NCBI RefSeq assembly: GCF_030272615.1
Contig: NC_081415.1
Coordinates: 373,095,009-373,159,008, forward strand
Length of the DNA stretch: 64,000 nt
Reading direction: 5' to 3'
Source of the DNA: Cryptomeria japonica
Taxonomy: Eukaryota > Streptophyta > Pinopsida > Cupressales > Cupressaceae
Below the pieces are notes generated by a model. It was given only the letters and a program-made list of their open reading frames with translations, did no database searches and had not been told where the DNA came from. Position numbers and translations under genes: made by a program. Shown here in pieces: positions 1-11,065 of the stretch. Every line of letters begins with the position of its first letter. Within the stretch, counting starts at the first letter, position 1.

Positions 1-2160
1 AGGTGTCATATGGTGTCATTAGGGGTCATATGAAGTCCTAAGGGGCTACACATGTGTTAGAACATCATATGACCCCTTAAGACATCATATTGTCCTAAGA
101 GGTCATATGGTGTCGTAAGGGGTCATGTCATGCACTAGGATGTTAAAATGGGTCATATGGTGCCCTAAGGGGTCATGTCGTGTACTAGGATGTTAAAAGG
201 GGTCATATGGTGTCCTAAGGGGTCATATGGTGTCCTGAAGGGTCATATAGTGTCCTAAAGGGTCATATGGTGTTCTAAGGGGTCATATAGTGTTGTTAGG
301 GTTCATATGGTGTTGGTAGGGGTCATATGGGGTCCTAAGGGGTGACACATGTGTTGGAACACCATATGACCCAGTAGGACATCATATTGTCCTAAGGGGT
401 CATAGTGTGTTCTAAGGGGTCATGTCATATACTAGGATGTTAAAAGGGTCATAAGGTGTTTGAAGGGGTCATATGGTGTCCTAATGGCTCCTATGGTGTC
501 ATTAGGGGTCATATGGGCTCCTAAGGGGCCACACATGTGTTAGAACAACATATGACCCATTAGGATCCATCATATTGTACTAAGGGGTCATATGGTGTCC
601 TAAGCGGTCATGTCATGTATTGGGATGTTAAAAGGGGTCATATGGTGTCCTGAGGGGTCAATATGGTGTCTTGAGGGGTTATATGGTGTTTTTAGGGGTC
701 ATATGGGGTCCTAAGGGCTGACACATGTGTTAGAACACCATATGACCCCTTAGGACACCATATGACCCATAAGGACATCATATTGTCCTAAGGGGTCATA
801 TGGTGTCCTAAGGGGTCATGTCATGTACTAGAAGGTTAAAAGAGTTTATATGGTGTCCTAAGGGGTCATGTCATGTACTAGGATGCTAAAAGGGGTCATA
901 TGGTGTCGTGAGGGGTTATATATTATCTTAAGGGGTCGTATGGTGTCGTTAGGAGTCATATGGGTTCCTAATGTGCCACACATGTGTTAGAAAACCATAT
1001 GACCCATTAGGACACCATAAGAGAGAGAGAGAGAGAGAGAATTAGGACATATGACCCCTTAGGACAATATGACCCATTAGTACATCGTATTTGTCCTAAG
1101 GGGTCATATGGTGTCCTAAGGGGTCATGTTGTATACTAGGATGTTAAAATGGGTCATATGGTGTTCTCAAGTGTCGTTAGGGGTCATATGGGGTCCTGAG
1201 GGGCCACACATGTGTTAGAACACCATATGACCCATTGGGATTCATCATATTTTCCTAAGGAGTCATATGGTGTCCTAATGGGCCGTGTCATGTACTAGGA
1301 TGTTAAAAGGGGTCATATGGTGTCCTAAGGGGTCATATGGTGTTGTTAGGGGTCATATGGGGTCTTAAGGGATGACACATGTGTTAGAACACCATATGAC
1401 CCCTTAGGACACCATATGACCCATTAGGACATCATATTGTCCTAAGGGGTCATATAGTTTCCTAAGGGGTCATGTAGTGTCCTAAGGGGTCATATGGTAT
1501 TCTAAGGAGCCATATAGTGTTGTAAGGGGTCATACAGTGCCGTTAGGAGTCATATGTAGTCTTAAGGGGCCACGCATGTGTTAGAACACCATATGACCCC
1601 TTAGGACACCATATAACCCATTAGGACATCATATTGTCCTAAGGGGTCATATGGTGTCCTAAGGGATCATGTCATGTACTAGGATGTTAAAAGGGGTGAT
1701 ATGGTGTTCTAAGGGGTCATATGGTGTCGTAAGGGATCATATGGTGTCGTTAGGGGTCATATTGGGTCCTAAGGGGCAACGCATATGTTAGAACACCATA
1801 TGACCCCTTAGGACACAATAACAGAGAGAGAGAGAGACTATTAAAAAGTCTAAAAGGGGATAAAGGGAGAGAGGCCCTAAAAATACTTAAGGGGGGAGAG
1901 ACAGAGTATTAAAAAGGCTAAAAGGGGACAAAGGGAGAGAGGTCCTAAAAAGACTTAAAAGTAGGGACACTATATGACCCCTTAGGAAACTATATGACCC
2001 CTTAAGACAATATGATTTTCTAAGGGGTCATATGGTGTCTAAAGGGGTCATATAGTGTTCTAACACATGTGTGGCCCCTTAGGACCCCGTATGACCCCTA
2101 ATGATGCCATATGACCCCTTAGGACCCCATATGACCCCTTAGGATGCCATATGACAAAGA
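1..2160. repeat. Satellite of ~20-bp units in both orientations
   Basis: Dense array of a ~20-bp unit close to ggggtcatatggtgtcctaa. Blocks of the unit alternate with blocks of its reverse complement, so the array is a series of inverted repeats centred on the palindrome catatg. A larger irregular period is marked by the motif acacatgtgttagaacacca, which recurs near 50, 346, 532, 720, 975, 1206, 1375, 1570 and 1781 (spacing ~170-300 bp). A further phrase, atgtcatgtactaggatgttaaa, recurs between these marks. No coding potential. The array begins before the window. Confidence 0.9.
1834..1965 (+). repeat. Two-copy ~68-bp tandem repeat inside the satellite
   Basis: Two adjacent copies of a purine-rich segment begin tattaaaaag near 1839 and 1907. 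Both continue with ctaaaagggg, then aaagggagagagg and cctaaaaa. They interrupt the 20-bp satellite and are unrelated to its unit. Confidence 0.7.
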
Positions 2161-2161
2161 T

Positions 2162-2164
<3 letters not shown>

Positions 2165-2256
<92 letters not shown>
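2165..2256 (+). repeat. (GA)n microsatellite
   Basis: About 46 uninterrupted GA dinucleotides, directly after the satellite. Shorter GA runs occur at 1021-1040 and 1822-1838 inside it. The exact length may not be reliable in an assembly. Confidence 0.95.
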
Positions 2257-2259
<3 letters not shown>

Positions 2260-2640
2260 TGTGTCATGTATTTAGAGAATAGATGGGAGATATAAAGAAG
2301 GGTGAGAGAGATAGGTTTAAATCTTGGAGGAAAGGAGAGAGTGAGATAGAGAGATGGGGGAGAGAAGGGGAGATGAAGAGAGATAGGTCTAGAGAGAGAG
2401 AGAGAGCTTAGTGATTACTGAAATTTGATTATGTCTAAGAAATTATAAAATCTAAATCTTGGGGAGAGAGGAGAGAGTGGATAGAGAGAGGTGAAGAGAG
2501 GAGGAGAGAGATAGGAAAATAGATAGGTCTAGAGCTTAGGAGAGGCAAAGACTGTGAGATAGAGAGATATCAAGTGAATGATGATAGAAGCCCCTGATTA
2601 CTGAAATTTGACTGTCTGAAAAATTATAACATCTCTTAAA
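2257..2640 (+). repeat. GA-rich low-complexity DNA
   Basis: Purine-rich sequence with repeated phrases such as gagatagagaga, ataggtctagag and ttgggga, decayed from GA repeats. A phrase around 'gattactgaaatttga' occurs twice (near 2412 and 2596), which suggests an ancient local duplication. No gene seen. Confidence 0.6.
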
Positions 2641-2828
2641 ATCTAGAATTTTCATTATGACTACTAGAGATCTGAAACCACTCTCAAACATCCTAACAAT
2701 ATATACATAAAATATAACTTAAAGTATAAATGTTATATTTTATGTATATATCCTACTGAGAAAACTAATGGAATGCAAAATGAATTGCATACAATTCCAT
2801 ATTACTAATCTAACTCTAAGTAAGCAAA

Positions 2829-2985
2829 ATGTGTACGTGTTTTTCTTACTAAACCTAACACGTACGCGTTTTGTATTTTCAAAAACTCGTATGCATTTTT
2901 TATTTCTAATACTTGAATGCGTTTTTGTTTTAAAAAACCCGTACGCATTTTTTATTTAAATAACCCATATGTGTTTTGCCTTGTA
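2829..2985 (+). repeat. Short tandem repeat built on gtacgcgtttt
   Basis: Six diverged copies of a unit containing gtacgcgttttt (variants gtacgtgttttt, gtatgcattttt, gaatgcgttttt, gtacgcattttt, catatgtgtttt), spaced about 25-30 bp. The ORFs that cross it are low-complexity and are not credible genes. Confidence 0.6.
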
Positions 2986-4552
2986 CTTAGGCTTGGACAA
3001 CAAGGCCGAGGCTTGGGAGCCTTTTTCCCCTCCTTTTTACATGTTTTCTTCTTCCATTCTGGTTTCTCAACTTCATCGTCATCAATTTTACATGTTATCA
3101 AGTGGGTATTTCTAAAATTTCCACCATAATTTCCCCATCTTCTGATCATTCTAACCATATAGTTTTTTTAAATTTGAACAACATTAACATATTAATCTTG
3201 AATTTCTTTTACAAGTGTCTTCATAGTTCTCAGAGACATATGCGTACCATTTTTTTAATAACTTTTGATCTACTTATCCAAATTTAAAAAACTCTATATA
3301 TTATTGTAGTGCACTTGATTCTTTACACTTTTAAAAAAAAATTTACATTTATTATTATTTTGGTGCAAGTTATGCTTCGCACATGAATAGGTACTTGATT
3401 TTTCAGGATGTGACCATTTTGAAAAACTATTAAAAAAATACTCAACAAAAAATTACAAAAAAATACACGACTTCTAGTCCTCACTCTTAACTATCTTTCT
3501 ACCAAAGGATTTGTCAAAATACTAAATCTAACTATGACTTTTTTGATGCACACTCTAGACACTATGTTATGTTTTTCAGAAGAAAAAAAATAGGATTTGT
3601 GCTTCATGCACGAAGGATTTTACCCCCTTAATCTTATCCAATTTTGAAAAAAAATAGTAGTTTGGAAACTAGATTCATAGTACTACAATCTAAATGTTCT
3701 TTGAGTATCTTCATGTTTTAAGTGGATGGGTCTCAAATTGCTCCTCCAAGTTCAGGTTTAGCTGATTTCCGAAAAAAGGTGTCCACTTATACCTCCCTTT
3801 TTGCACACCATCCTGGTGCACTTACCCTAGAGCTTAATGTTTTATAGACTTGTATTAACGTGATGGTGTATTCTTTGTCACTAAAAAATTCCTTTTGTTT
3901 GTTGAGAGATCCCAAGCCTTCTTTTGTATTCATTTATGTATTTGAATTTTTATTTGCAAGGACATGTTGAAGATAACCACAACATAGTCTGGAAGAGTGA
4001 TTGAGGAAAAAAAAAATAGCATTAGTGAATATTATTGACAAGATAGGAAGTTGTTGAATCCAAGTAAACCTTATAGATTCTGAAATGGGGCATGAGAATA
4101 TTAGAGCTCATTTTGATACAATACTCTATGGAGACGCAATAGTAAAAATCCATATACAAGGCAAAAAATTGTAAGTTACTCTAGTGTAGAGTCAAACCCT
4201 TGTGCATACCCAAATTGGATACTTGAATTCAGAGGTATCTGAAATGGAAAATATTGATGTAGATCAAAAAAAGAAAATGGAGTTGACAAAGACCGGTTTG
4301 AAATCCAATGTTGCACTTTTGTGGGATAATATGCAAGGTGAGAAGAAAGGAAAAGGAGAAAAAGATTTCAAGAAGAACATCAAGTAGAAAAAATTGAAAC
4401 TAAAATAAGAGAGCTTAGTAATCTAAATAACTTTGGTATTAGAAAACATGGATACACCTAGAGGTGATTGAAGAAAATGTATCTTTAACAAGATTCAAGT
4501 GCAAGTACAAGTAATACATGGTAATTGTTAACACAGACCAGCTGACATTCAA
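2986..4552. other. No gene recognised; AT-rich intergenic DNA
   Basis: AT-rich sequence with many homopolymer runs. The only notable ORF is 4202-4387 on the plus strand: 61 codons, lysine-rich and acidic, with no recognised domain. It has no clear start context and is probably chance or a transposon scrap. Confidence 0.5.
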
Positions 4553-5060
4553 TTGCCACTACACCAAAAGTTTGAACTATTATTGAGAGCACCACTAGAG
4601 AGGTTAGGGTGTCAAGGAGGTTTGAGGGTCCCACGTGAAAACAATTTAGCTCCCTGAGAAGAGAGGAGCAACTAGACATAGTCGACTAAGGCGAGTAAAC
4701 CGCCGAGGGCGGGAGTCAAACCCTCCCTAATAGAGTTGCCAATTTTTCTAACACATTTCAGTTACCACTACACACAAAGTTTGAATTGTTAGTGAGAGAA
4801 CTACCATAGAGGTTAGGGTGTCAAGGAAGGTTGAGTGTCCCATGTTTTGACAATAGTTTAGCCCCCTGAGCTAAGAGATCCGTATTGGACACAATCGACC
4901 ATGAGGCAAGTAAGATATCACTGACAGGAGTCAAACCCTCCCTAGTAGAGTCGTTAGTTTTGTTAGCACAAACTAGTTGCCACTACACCAAAAGTTTGAA
5001 CTATTAGTGAGAGCACCACCAGAGAGGTTAGGGTGTTGAGGAGGGTTGAGGGTCTCACAA
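4553..5060. repeat. Three tandem copies of a ~210-bp unit
   Basis: Copies start near 4553, 4762 and 4976. Each carries the markers ccactaca, caaagtttgaa, ttagtgagag, agaggttagggtgt and, at its end, gagtcaaaccctccct. The third copy is cut short after the agggttgag marker near 5055. Identity is roughly 75-85 percent by eye, so the duplication is old. No coding function seen. Confidence 0.8.
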
Positions 5061-6539
5061 AACAATAATAATCATAAATGAAGATTCTACCAAAGTAAAA
5101 AAATAGTACAAACATTACATCTAATTTATATTTCAAAGATGGATCCCTATAAATTTTGTTGTGAAAAATGGATATTAGCATGCCTAGAAATAATTCTTGT
5201 CTTTTTGCTTTATATATAGGTCGACATGAGGATTATGTGCCATTTGACACGATGCCTTTGGTTGGCTACATTAAAATGTCCTGGTAAGGGATTAGAAAGA
5301 AGATAAGGTAGTGTTGTTCTAAAAAATGAGCAAACCAAGTTCACCTGCAATCTATCTATGAAATAACCAACTTCATACAATGAAGAACTTCAGGACTTGG
5401 ACAACATAACAAGGATTTGAATCCTTCTACTCTTCAGGCTCTGCAAAACCTAGGTGGGTGTACCTTTGATGCATTGACGCAGACCCATCACACACATATG
5501 ATGGCATCAATAAAAGCAGATAGATCTCATAAGGCTTAAACAACTAGGAGGTTACCGCAGATGGGATAGATCTACATTGACATCTCAACTAAGTTGAAGC
5601 ATGAGATAGGTGGAACAAACTAAAACTACAAATATAAAAGTAAATGGATATTTGATTTTAAAAATCTCTAAGAATCCCCAGAATCTGCAAGACCAGTGCC
5701 TTATCCAAGGGCATAGAGTCATATATCAAACTAAAAATGAAAAACCTCTACTGCAAATCCATCTTCATCATTAAGTATTCCTACATTAATGCCTTGCATA
5801 AATGCATTACTCATCTCATTCACAAAATCATCAGATCTTGAAAATATATTCCATTATTTATGATTGATTACAAAATTTAAATTTTTCCTTGAAGAATACC
5901 CACAAACAATCACAACAATCTCCTTGAGATGACAAATTCTAGCCTCCTTGAGGATTTAATTTGTAACAAAGAAATATATATCTAGAGACAATTTTGTGTG
6001 AATTTATGCATGCCTTACATACATAAGAACCTACAACAAAAACACCTACAACAAGAAGATATACTCCATTACTTGAAAAAAGACATTATATTACAAGCTT
6101 GGAAAAACTCAGAATTGGAAACCAAGATTAAGGAGCCTTGCTCACAAAAATCTGGAACCCCTACAAAATAAGAAGACTGCAGAATAAGAAGGAAGAGAGA
6201 AGAAATTTGAATTTCATCCCTGACAATGGCAACTGCCAATTCTTTCAGCATTAACTACTCACACACTTGGCTTGCAGAAAATCCTCTCTGACAAACTGAA
6301 AAATCCTTCTGAAATTCTGAGGCAACTACCCTTGAGATACTTTATGTGTGCAACAACTAACTGCAAAAACAAACTCCTCGTATCGAGAGCTTTCCAACAA
6401 TATATAACACCTGTATATTCGGGCAAAAAATAACCCCTCAACCATTAATCCCTCTATAGGTCAGTCATTAATTTCTCTTGCAGATCAGTCAGGTACAACA
6501 GTCATTTAAATCTTTTCATTTTCACTATAGTTGAAACTA
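5061..6539. other. No gene recognised
   Basis: AT-rich DNA without a convincing ORF. The 60-72 codon ORFs on the minus strand between 4963 and 6441 show no recognised motif and no conserved start. A decayed transposon is possible but not shown. Confidence 0.5.
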
Positions 6540-7900
6540 TACATTTAATTTTGACTTTTGCCTCTGCAGCCTCTTTCTGCGCTCTACCACGTGGCACCCC
6601 CTGATTGGCTTTGGGGTCCCTGTCCTGCCACCTCAGCACGACTTGGACTCATCGCCAGAATGAAGCCCTTCTTTGTTACTAGGTCGTGATGGATATGCTA
6701 ATGAGCGGTTTCTCATCGTGACCTAGCGACCACCGTTGATCTTCCTTGGACCTGCTCGCCTGTTATCTCACCTGGGCCGCTCACCCTTTTCTGCACGAGC
6801 CCGCCATGTGTCAGCCTCTGGTTCGCCTTTGGATCCATCCGAGCACCACCTTCTAACCGCCACATGTCTTTGGTTTTGTTGGGGTGTTCGATATTATTCT
6901 TTCGGCCAAACTTCCTCCCTCGGCGAGCTGTTCACATGTCTCATCAATACTATAGTTTCATGGATACTCTTTATTTTATCGGCACGACCAGTCCTGATTT
7001 CTTCGATGTAGTTTATGTCAATGGAACTGATGCTTTTAGTGAATCCTTTTAGAGATCCATCACGACCAAGGTTTGTTCGATAAGTCACTCTTTGGTTTGT
7101 CTGCGCATCCAGCTGGGTGCCACCTGTCTCCTCCGGCCCGCTCACAGATCCACCTGTCTTGCCACTTAGACCCACCACTTCATCTTCGTCGGACCCACCA
7201 CTTGGTCACCATGTCGTGAAGGTATTCATTCTAGGCACTTCACAACAACGGTACAACGATAGTCATGGATAGCCCTGAAATTTCACTCCACCATTGATCT
7301 TCCTCAGATATGTCGTTGGATCTCAGCGATCTGCTTGATCTTTAACTCGCCCCTTTTCGGCACGTGCTTTGTCGCCAAGTCGTGGTGAGTATTTGGCGGA
7401 CATCTTTCTATCATGGTATAGCGACCACCGTCGAATCATCTGCGATCATCGTCTGATCTACCCGACTTGCTCGACCTTTAGCTTCTTCTCGCCAGCCTGC
7501 CGCAAAATTTGGACGCCTTGAGATGCGCACACACGCGAGGTCCACTGGGCCATGAGCCACTTCTTGCCAAAAGACCTTAAGCTTTGACAGTATAGTTATA
7601 TGTGTTCTTATATTTAAATGCGATAAACTCCCTCTACACTGCCAATGTGGGATAAAATTCTTTCCCTTGAAAGTTCATTTCTTTTGTAAACCCAATTTGG
7701 CGCCCAAGTAAAAATGCCTTACACAGGCCGATTGCATTTGTTTTGAGTTTTCTATGGCCTTTCCCAATGGCCACGCCAAACTTCACGTAGGGAAGAGCTG
7801 GTAAAAAAAGGGGGGCGCGAAACTGGCTATAAGCCTACCCATCGCATTTGCCAAAAAATTGATAAGCCACGCTAGGAGGAAGTGCAGATGCAAAATTCTT
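6540..7900. repeat. GC-richer block with diverged internal repeats
   Basis: Base composition differs sharply from the AT-rich flanks. Three related segments can be seen near 6690-6800, 7210-7345 and 7385-7500, sharing forms of 'tagcgaccaccgt', 'gatcttcct', 'ctgctcg' and a cytosine-rich tail. Many CpG and cgac/gtcg words remain. Several overlapping ORFs (for example 6736-7011 plus, 6894-7178 minus) exist only because stops are rarer here; none shows a domain. Possibly the remains of a non-coding retroelement region or an old CpG-rich repeat. Confidence 0.45.
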
Positions 7901-9854
7901 GATATGGGCCTCTCAAATTCACAAAATTTTATAGGTCCCAACAAGTAGAAACTTAGAGAGAGAGAGACAGAGATAGAGAGCAGGGGAAGATGAGGGAAGG
8001 GAAGGGAGTGGACGGACTAGAACTATTCGAGAGTCAGCTAATTTCCCTCCTAAAATTTCTTTTTTCCTATTTCAGAGGGTTTATGTGTGCAACAACAATC
8101 AAAATTAACAATTGTAACCCTCTGCATGGGATTGCATCCTATCCCAACTATCTAGTATAGATTTCATCTTAAATACCAAAATTACTTCAAATAATGTAAA
8201 CTGGAAATAGAGAAAAAGAAAGGGGATGGGAATGGTACTTGGATTTCTAGCGTCTTCTTATTTTGTTTTATAAGCTTTTTGCCAAAATGTTCAACCTTAT
8301 TTTCTCAGCGTGAGGATTCATGCGCATGAAGACACAATAGTTATGTTTTCGAAAGAGTGTAGTTAATTTTTTTTTAATGTGCATGAAAGATGAGAAATCG
8401 ATGAACCAAACAAAAATGATATTTGGATCAAAACGTTAAGTAAGTTGCACCATGCCACAAAAAGCCCTTGCACTACGTGCAAAAGACATGTCCACAACTA
8501 GTAGACCAAAGAATGTGCACCTTCACTTTTTAAATTGTCAAAATGATTCTCATTCGATGAAAATAGAAAAAACCATGGGAAATAATCCCACCAACCAACC
8601 AAGAAATTGCAATAATCATGAGAAAATTGAATTTGATAGCAAAATTCTAAAAAACATAGGTTAAATGAGGTGCACGTGATTTCTTGAGAGTTCAATTAAT
8701 TGATAAGAGTGAACTGAAAGCATTAATCTCCACCTAAAGACAAGGACTAAAAACCCTAGTGATAATCAAACTTAGACACCCATTAGTTAAAAAACAACAT
8801 CTGTGATACATTTATCTTTCAAAAACACATTGAGTAACCAAAACCCATGTGATGGGGTGAAATAGCATCAAAACAATCATATTCTGCATTATGTGTATGT
8901 CAAACAGTTCATGTGCCTTGTCTATGCTTCTGCATTCTCTATACATCTTTACCAGTGCTTCAATGGATGTTCATAAACCATTTTGGGAAGGAAGGAAGGA
9001 AATTTGTTTGAATATTTTAAAACTCTTCTCAACAAATCTGTTTTCTGTGTACACTTTCAATCGTTATGCTCCATGAGAAGAAATCTTTTAAAGTGTTCTA
9101 CCAGACATTTGATCACACCTACTATTTGCATACATGTCTACTTGAGGATATGTTGTGGTCTTCAACTTTGCACTTGGCATTTCCATTGTGGTCATGATAA
9201 TGACAATTTCCACGCATGTTTGAGCAAACTTCACAAGAACCCTTCTAATGAATTAGTACTCTTAGGAGAGAAAAGATTTATTTTATTTTATTTTTATTTG
9301 AAGTGTATTTTTTATTAAAATTTGATTATGTCATCTATAATTTCATAAACTTTTTTTAATTTGTTTTCTTTATCTTTCATAAAATTTTATTTTAATCATT
9401 ATCATAATGTCTAACCAAATTTCTCAAATGAAAATGAATTTGGGTCTAGAAATTTGTCATAATATACTCAATGAAGTCATGAAAGATCTTATAAAATGAT
9501 TTTATTTTGGCTCAAAGGAATTTTCTAATTTAATTATTTTGGTTAGGTCAAACTAAAGTGGATGTGGGAAATATGTGACACTAAAATCTTGGAATACAAA
9601 GATAGGTTGATGACGCTAGCTTGACGAAAAAATTAATATTTGAAGTGATTGAAGTTATTTAAATCAAATGATTTATCACATTAGAGTTTTAACAAATGAT
9701 GATTGTCAATTTTTGACAAAAAAAGGTTTAAAAATGATCAAGGTTAAAATGAAGCCAATAATACTAATTATGCAACTACCAATAAGCTCAAAAGAAGATA
9801 TGTATATCCATTGTCAAGGAAAGATGAATGGATGACTTGTTTGAATGGAGCAAT
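7901..9854. other. No gene recognised
   Basis: Ordinary AT-rich sequence with a short GA-rich patch near 7950-8010. ORFs at 8452-8664, 8498-8695, 8891-9076 and 8983-9318 overlap on opposite strands or in different frames and show no recognised domain. Confidence 0.5.
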
Positions 9855-10315
9855 TATTTTCACAAGATAGATTTAAAGATTGGTTGTCATTAGATTAGAA
9901 TAAGATAATAATATGATTGAAAGAGAACATTAAATACTAAAATTTAAGATTTTTATGAGTCTGGTTGTAAAAAGATTTTTATTAGAGGTTGGTATGTCTT
10001 TTGAGTTGAGTAGTGCATCTAGTATATTTACGAGTTTGATGAATGAGATAGTGAAGCTATATTTGTGATCTTATATTTGGATGATATATATTTCTTTAAT
10101 ATGATAGGAGGAACAATTATATAATATCATGTGAGTATTATAAGAATTAAGAGAAGAGAAGTTGAATTTTTTTAAGAATTTTATTTTCATGAAAAAAAAA
10201 TTTGGTATGCTTGAGATTTATTATCTTAGTAGAATTATTTAAAATGAATCTAAAGAAAATCAAAACAATTATTAATTATCCTACACTAAAGATTATTTTA
10301 GATGTATGAATTTTT
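9855..10315 (+). pseudogene. Very old Ty3/gypsy reverse-transcriptase relic
   Basis: No ORF of useful length survives, but translation with shifts gives the RT order of a gypsy element. FHKIDLKIGCH (family form [11 protein letters not shown]) is near 9858, MSFELSSASSIFTSLMNEI (family form MPFGLTNAPSTFMRLMNE) near 9995-10050, and the catalytic box YLDD at 10074-10085. REEKLNFF then matches the 'RQEKLYAN' helix near 10155. Stops and frameshifts every few codons make it much older than elements A, C, D and E. It lies 0.75 kb downstream of the CSLD stop codon. Confidence 0.75.
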
Positions 10316-11065
10316 TTGAGTATTAACTAATTTTTATAAGAAATTCATTAGAAATTATAGTGTATATATACCCATAATTGAAACAATGAAAAGAGACAAA
10401 AATGCTCTATAGACAATTGAAACACTTATAAATACTTTTTCTTTTAATCATACTTAAGAAAATTATAACAATCCAATAAGAACTTTTGATAAAAAAAAAA
10501 AATTTTAAAAATTGAAAAAGAAGCTTGCTAGAAACGAGTGGCAATGCCTAAATTATCTCCGTCATTCATTCCCCTTACAATGTGCCGATAAAAAACAGAG
10601 AAATTTGTTTTTGGATGGATTGGATTTAGTTTTCTTTTTTTCATTTATTTTCAACTGTACGTTGGAAATTTATTCCCCCAAAGAATAATATCTGAAAACA
10701 TTAAAAATAATGAATTTTATATTCAAAATATAAAATTATAATTAGCAGAAACAGTGAATACTACAATTCCGGCCACAAATCAATTATTAGCTCGGTCTAT
10801 CGCATGCATGAGTAGCGGAAGTAGAATTCTTCGAACTAGACCATCTATTGTCTTTGAGTATGGTTTGCTACGTTTGGAAATCCAGTTCAGACTAAGCCAA
10901 TTTGCCTACACTGCAAGAGAAATTCAATTGAAAAGGCCATTATCCTTACGAAATAGCTTTTTCATCATACAAAAGAATTTCAAAAATGACAAGAAACAAA
11001 TTCTGGAAGCCGTCTAAATCGAAATCTCTTTTGAAACCCCGATCAGGAATTATTTTGTAGTAGGC
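10316..11065 (-). other. CSLD 3' flank and probable 3' UTR
   Basis: Sequence downstream of the CSLD stop codon on the minus strand. Possible poly(A) signals of the AATAAA form lie at 10669-10674 and 10644-10649 (minus strand), which would give a 3' UTR of about 400 bases. The plus-strand ORF at 10754-11017 has no recognised domain and lies in this region. Confidence 0.35.

Noticed and set aside
1-2160. CRISPR array
   Set aside because: Units are ~20 bp without unique spacers, in both orientations, in a plant nuclear context. It is a satellite.
4202-4387. Small Lys-rich ORF as a gene
   Set aside because: 61 codons, no domain, no regulatory signals; not enough to call a gene.
6736-7178. Overlapping ORFs in the GC-richer block
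   Set aside because: Open on both strands only because stops are rarer in GC-rich DNA. No motif, no consistent codon pattern.
10754-11017. 87-codon plus-strand ORF downstream of CSLD
   Set aside because: No recognised domain, and it lies in the probable CSLD 3' UTR and flank. Chance ORF.
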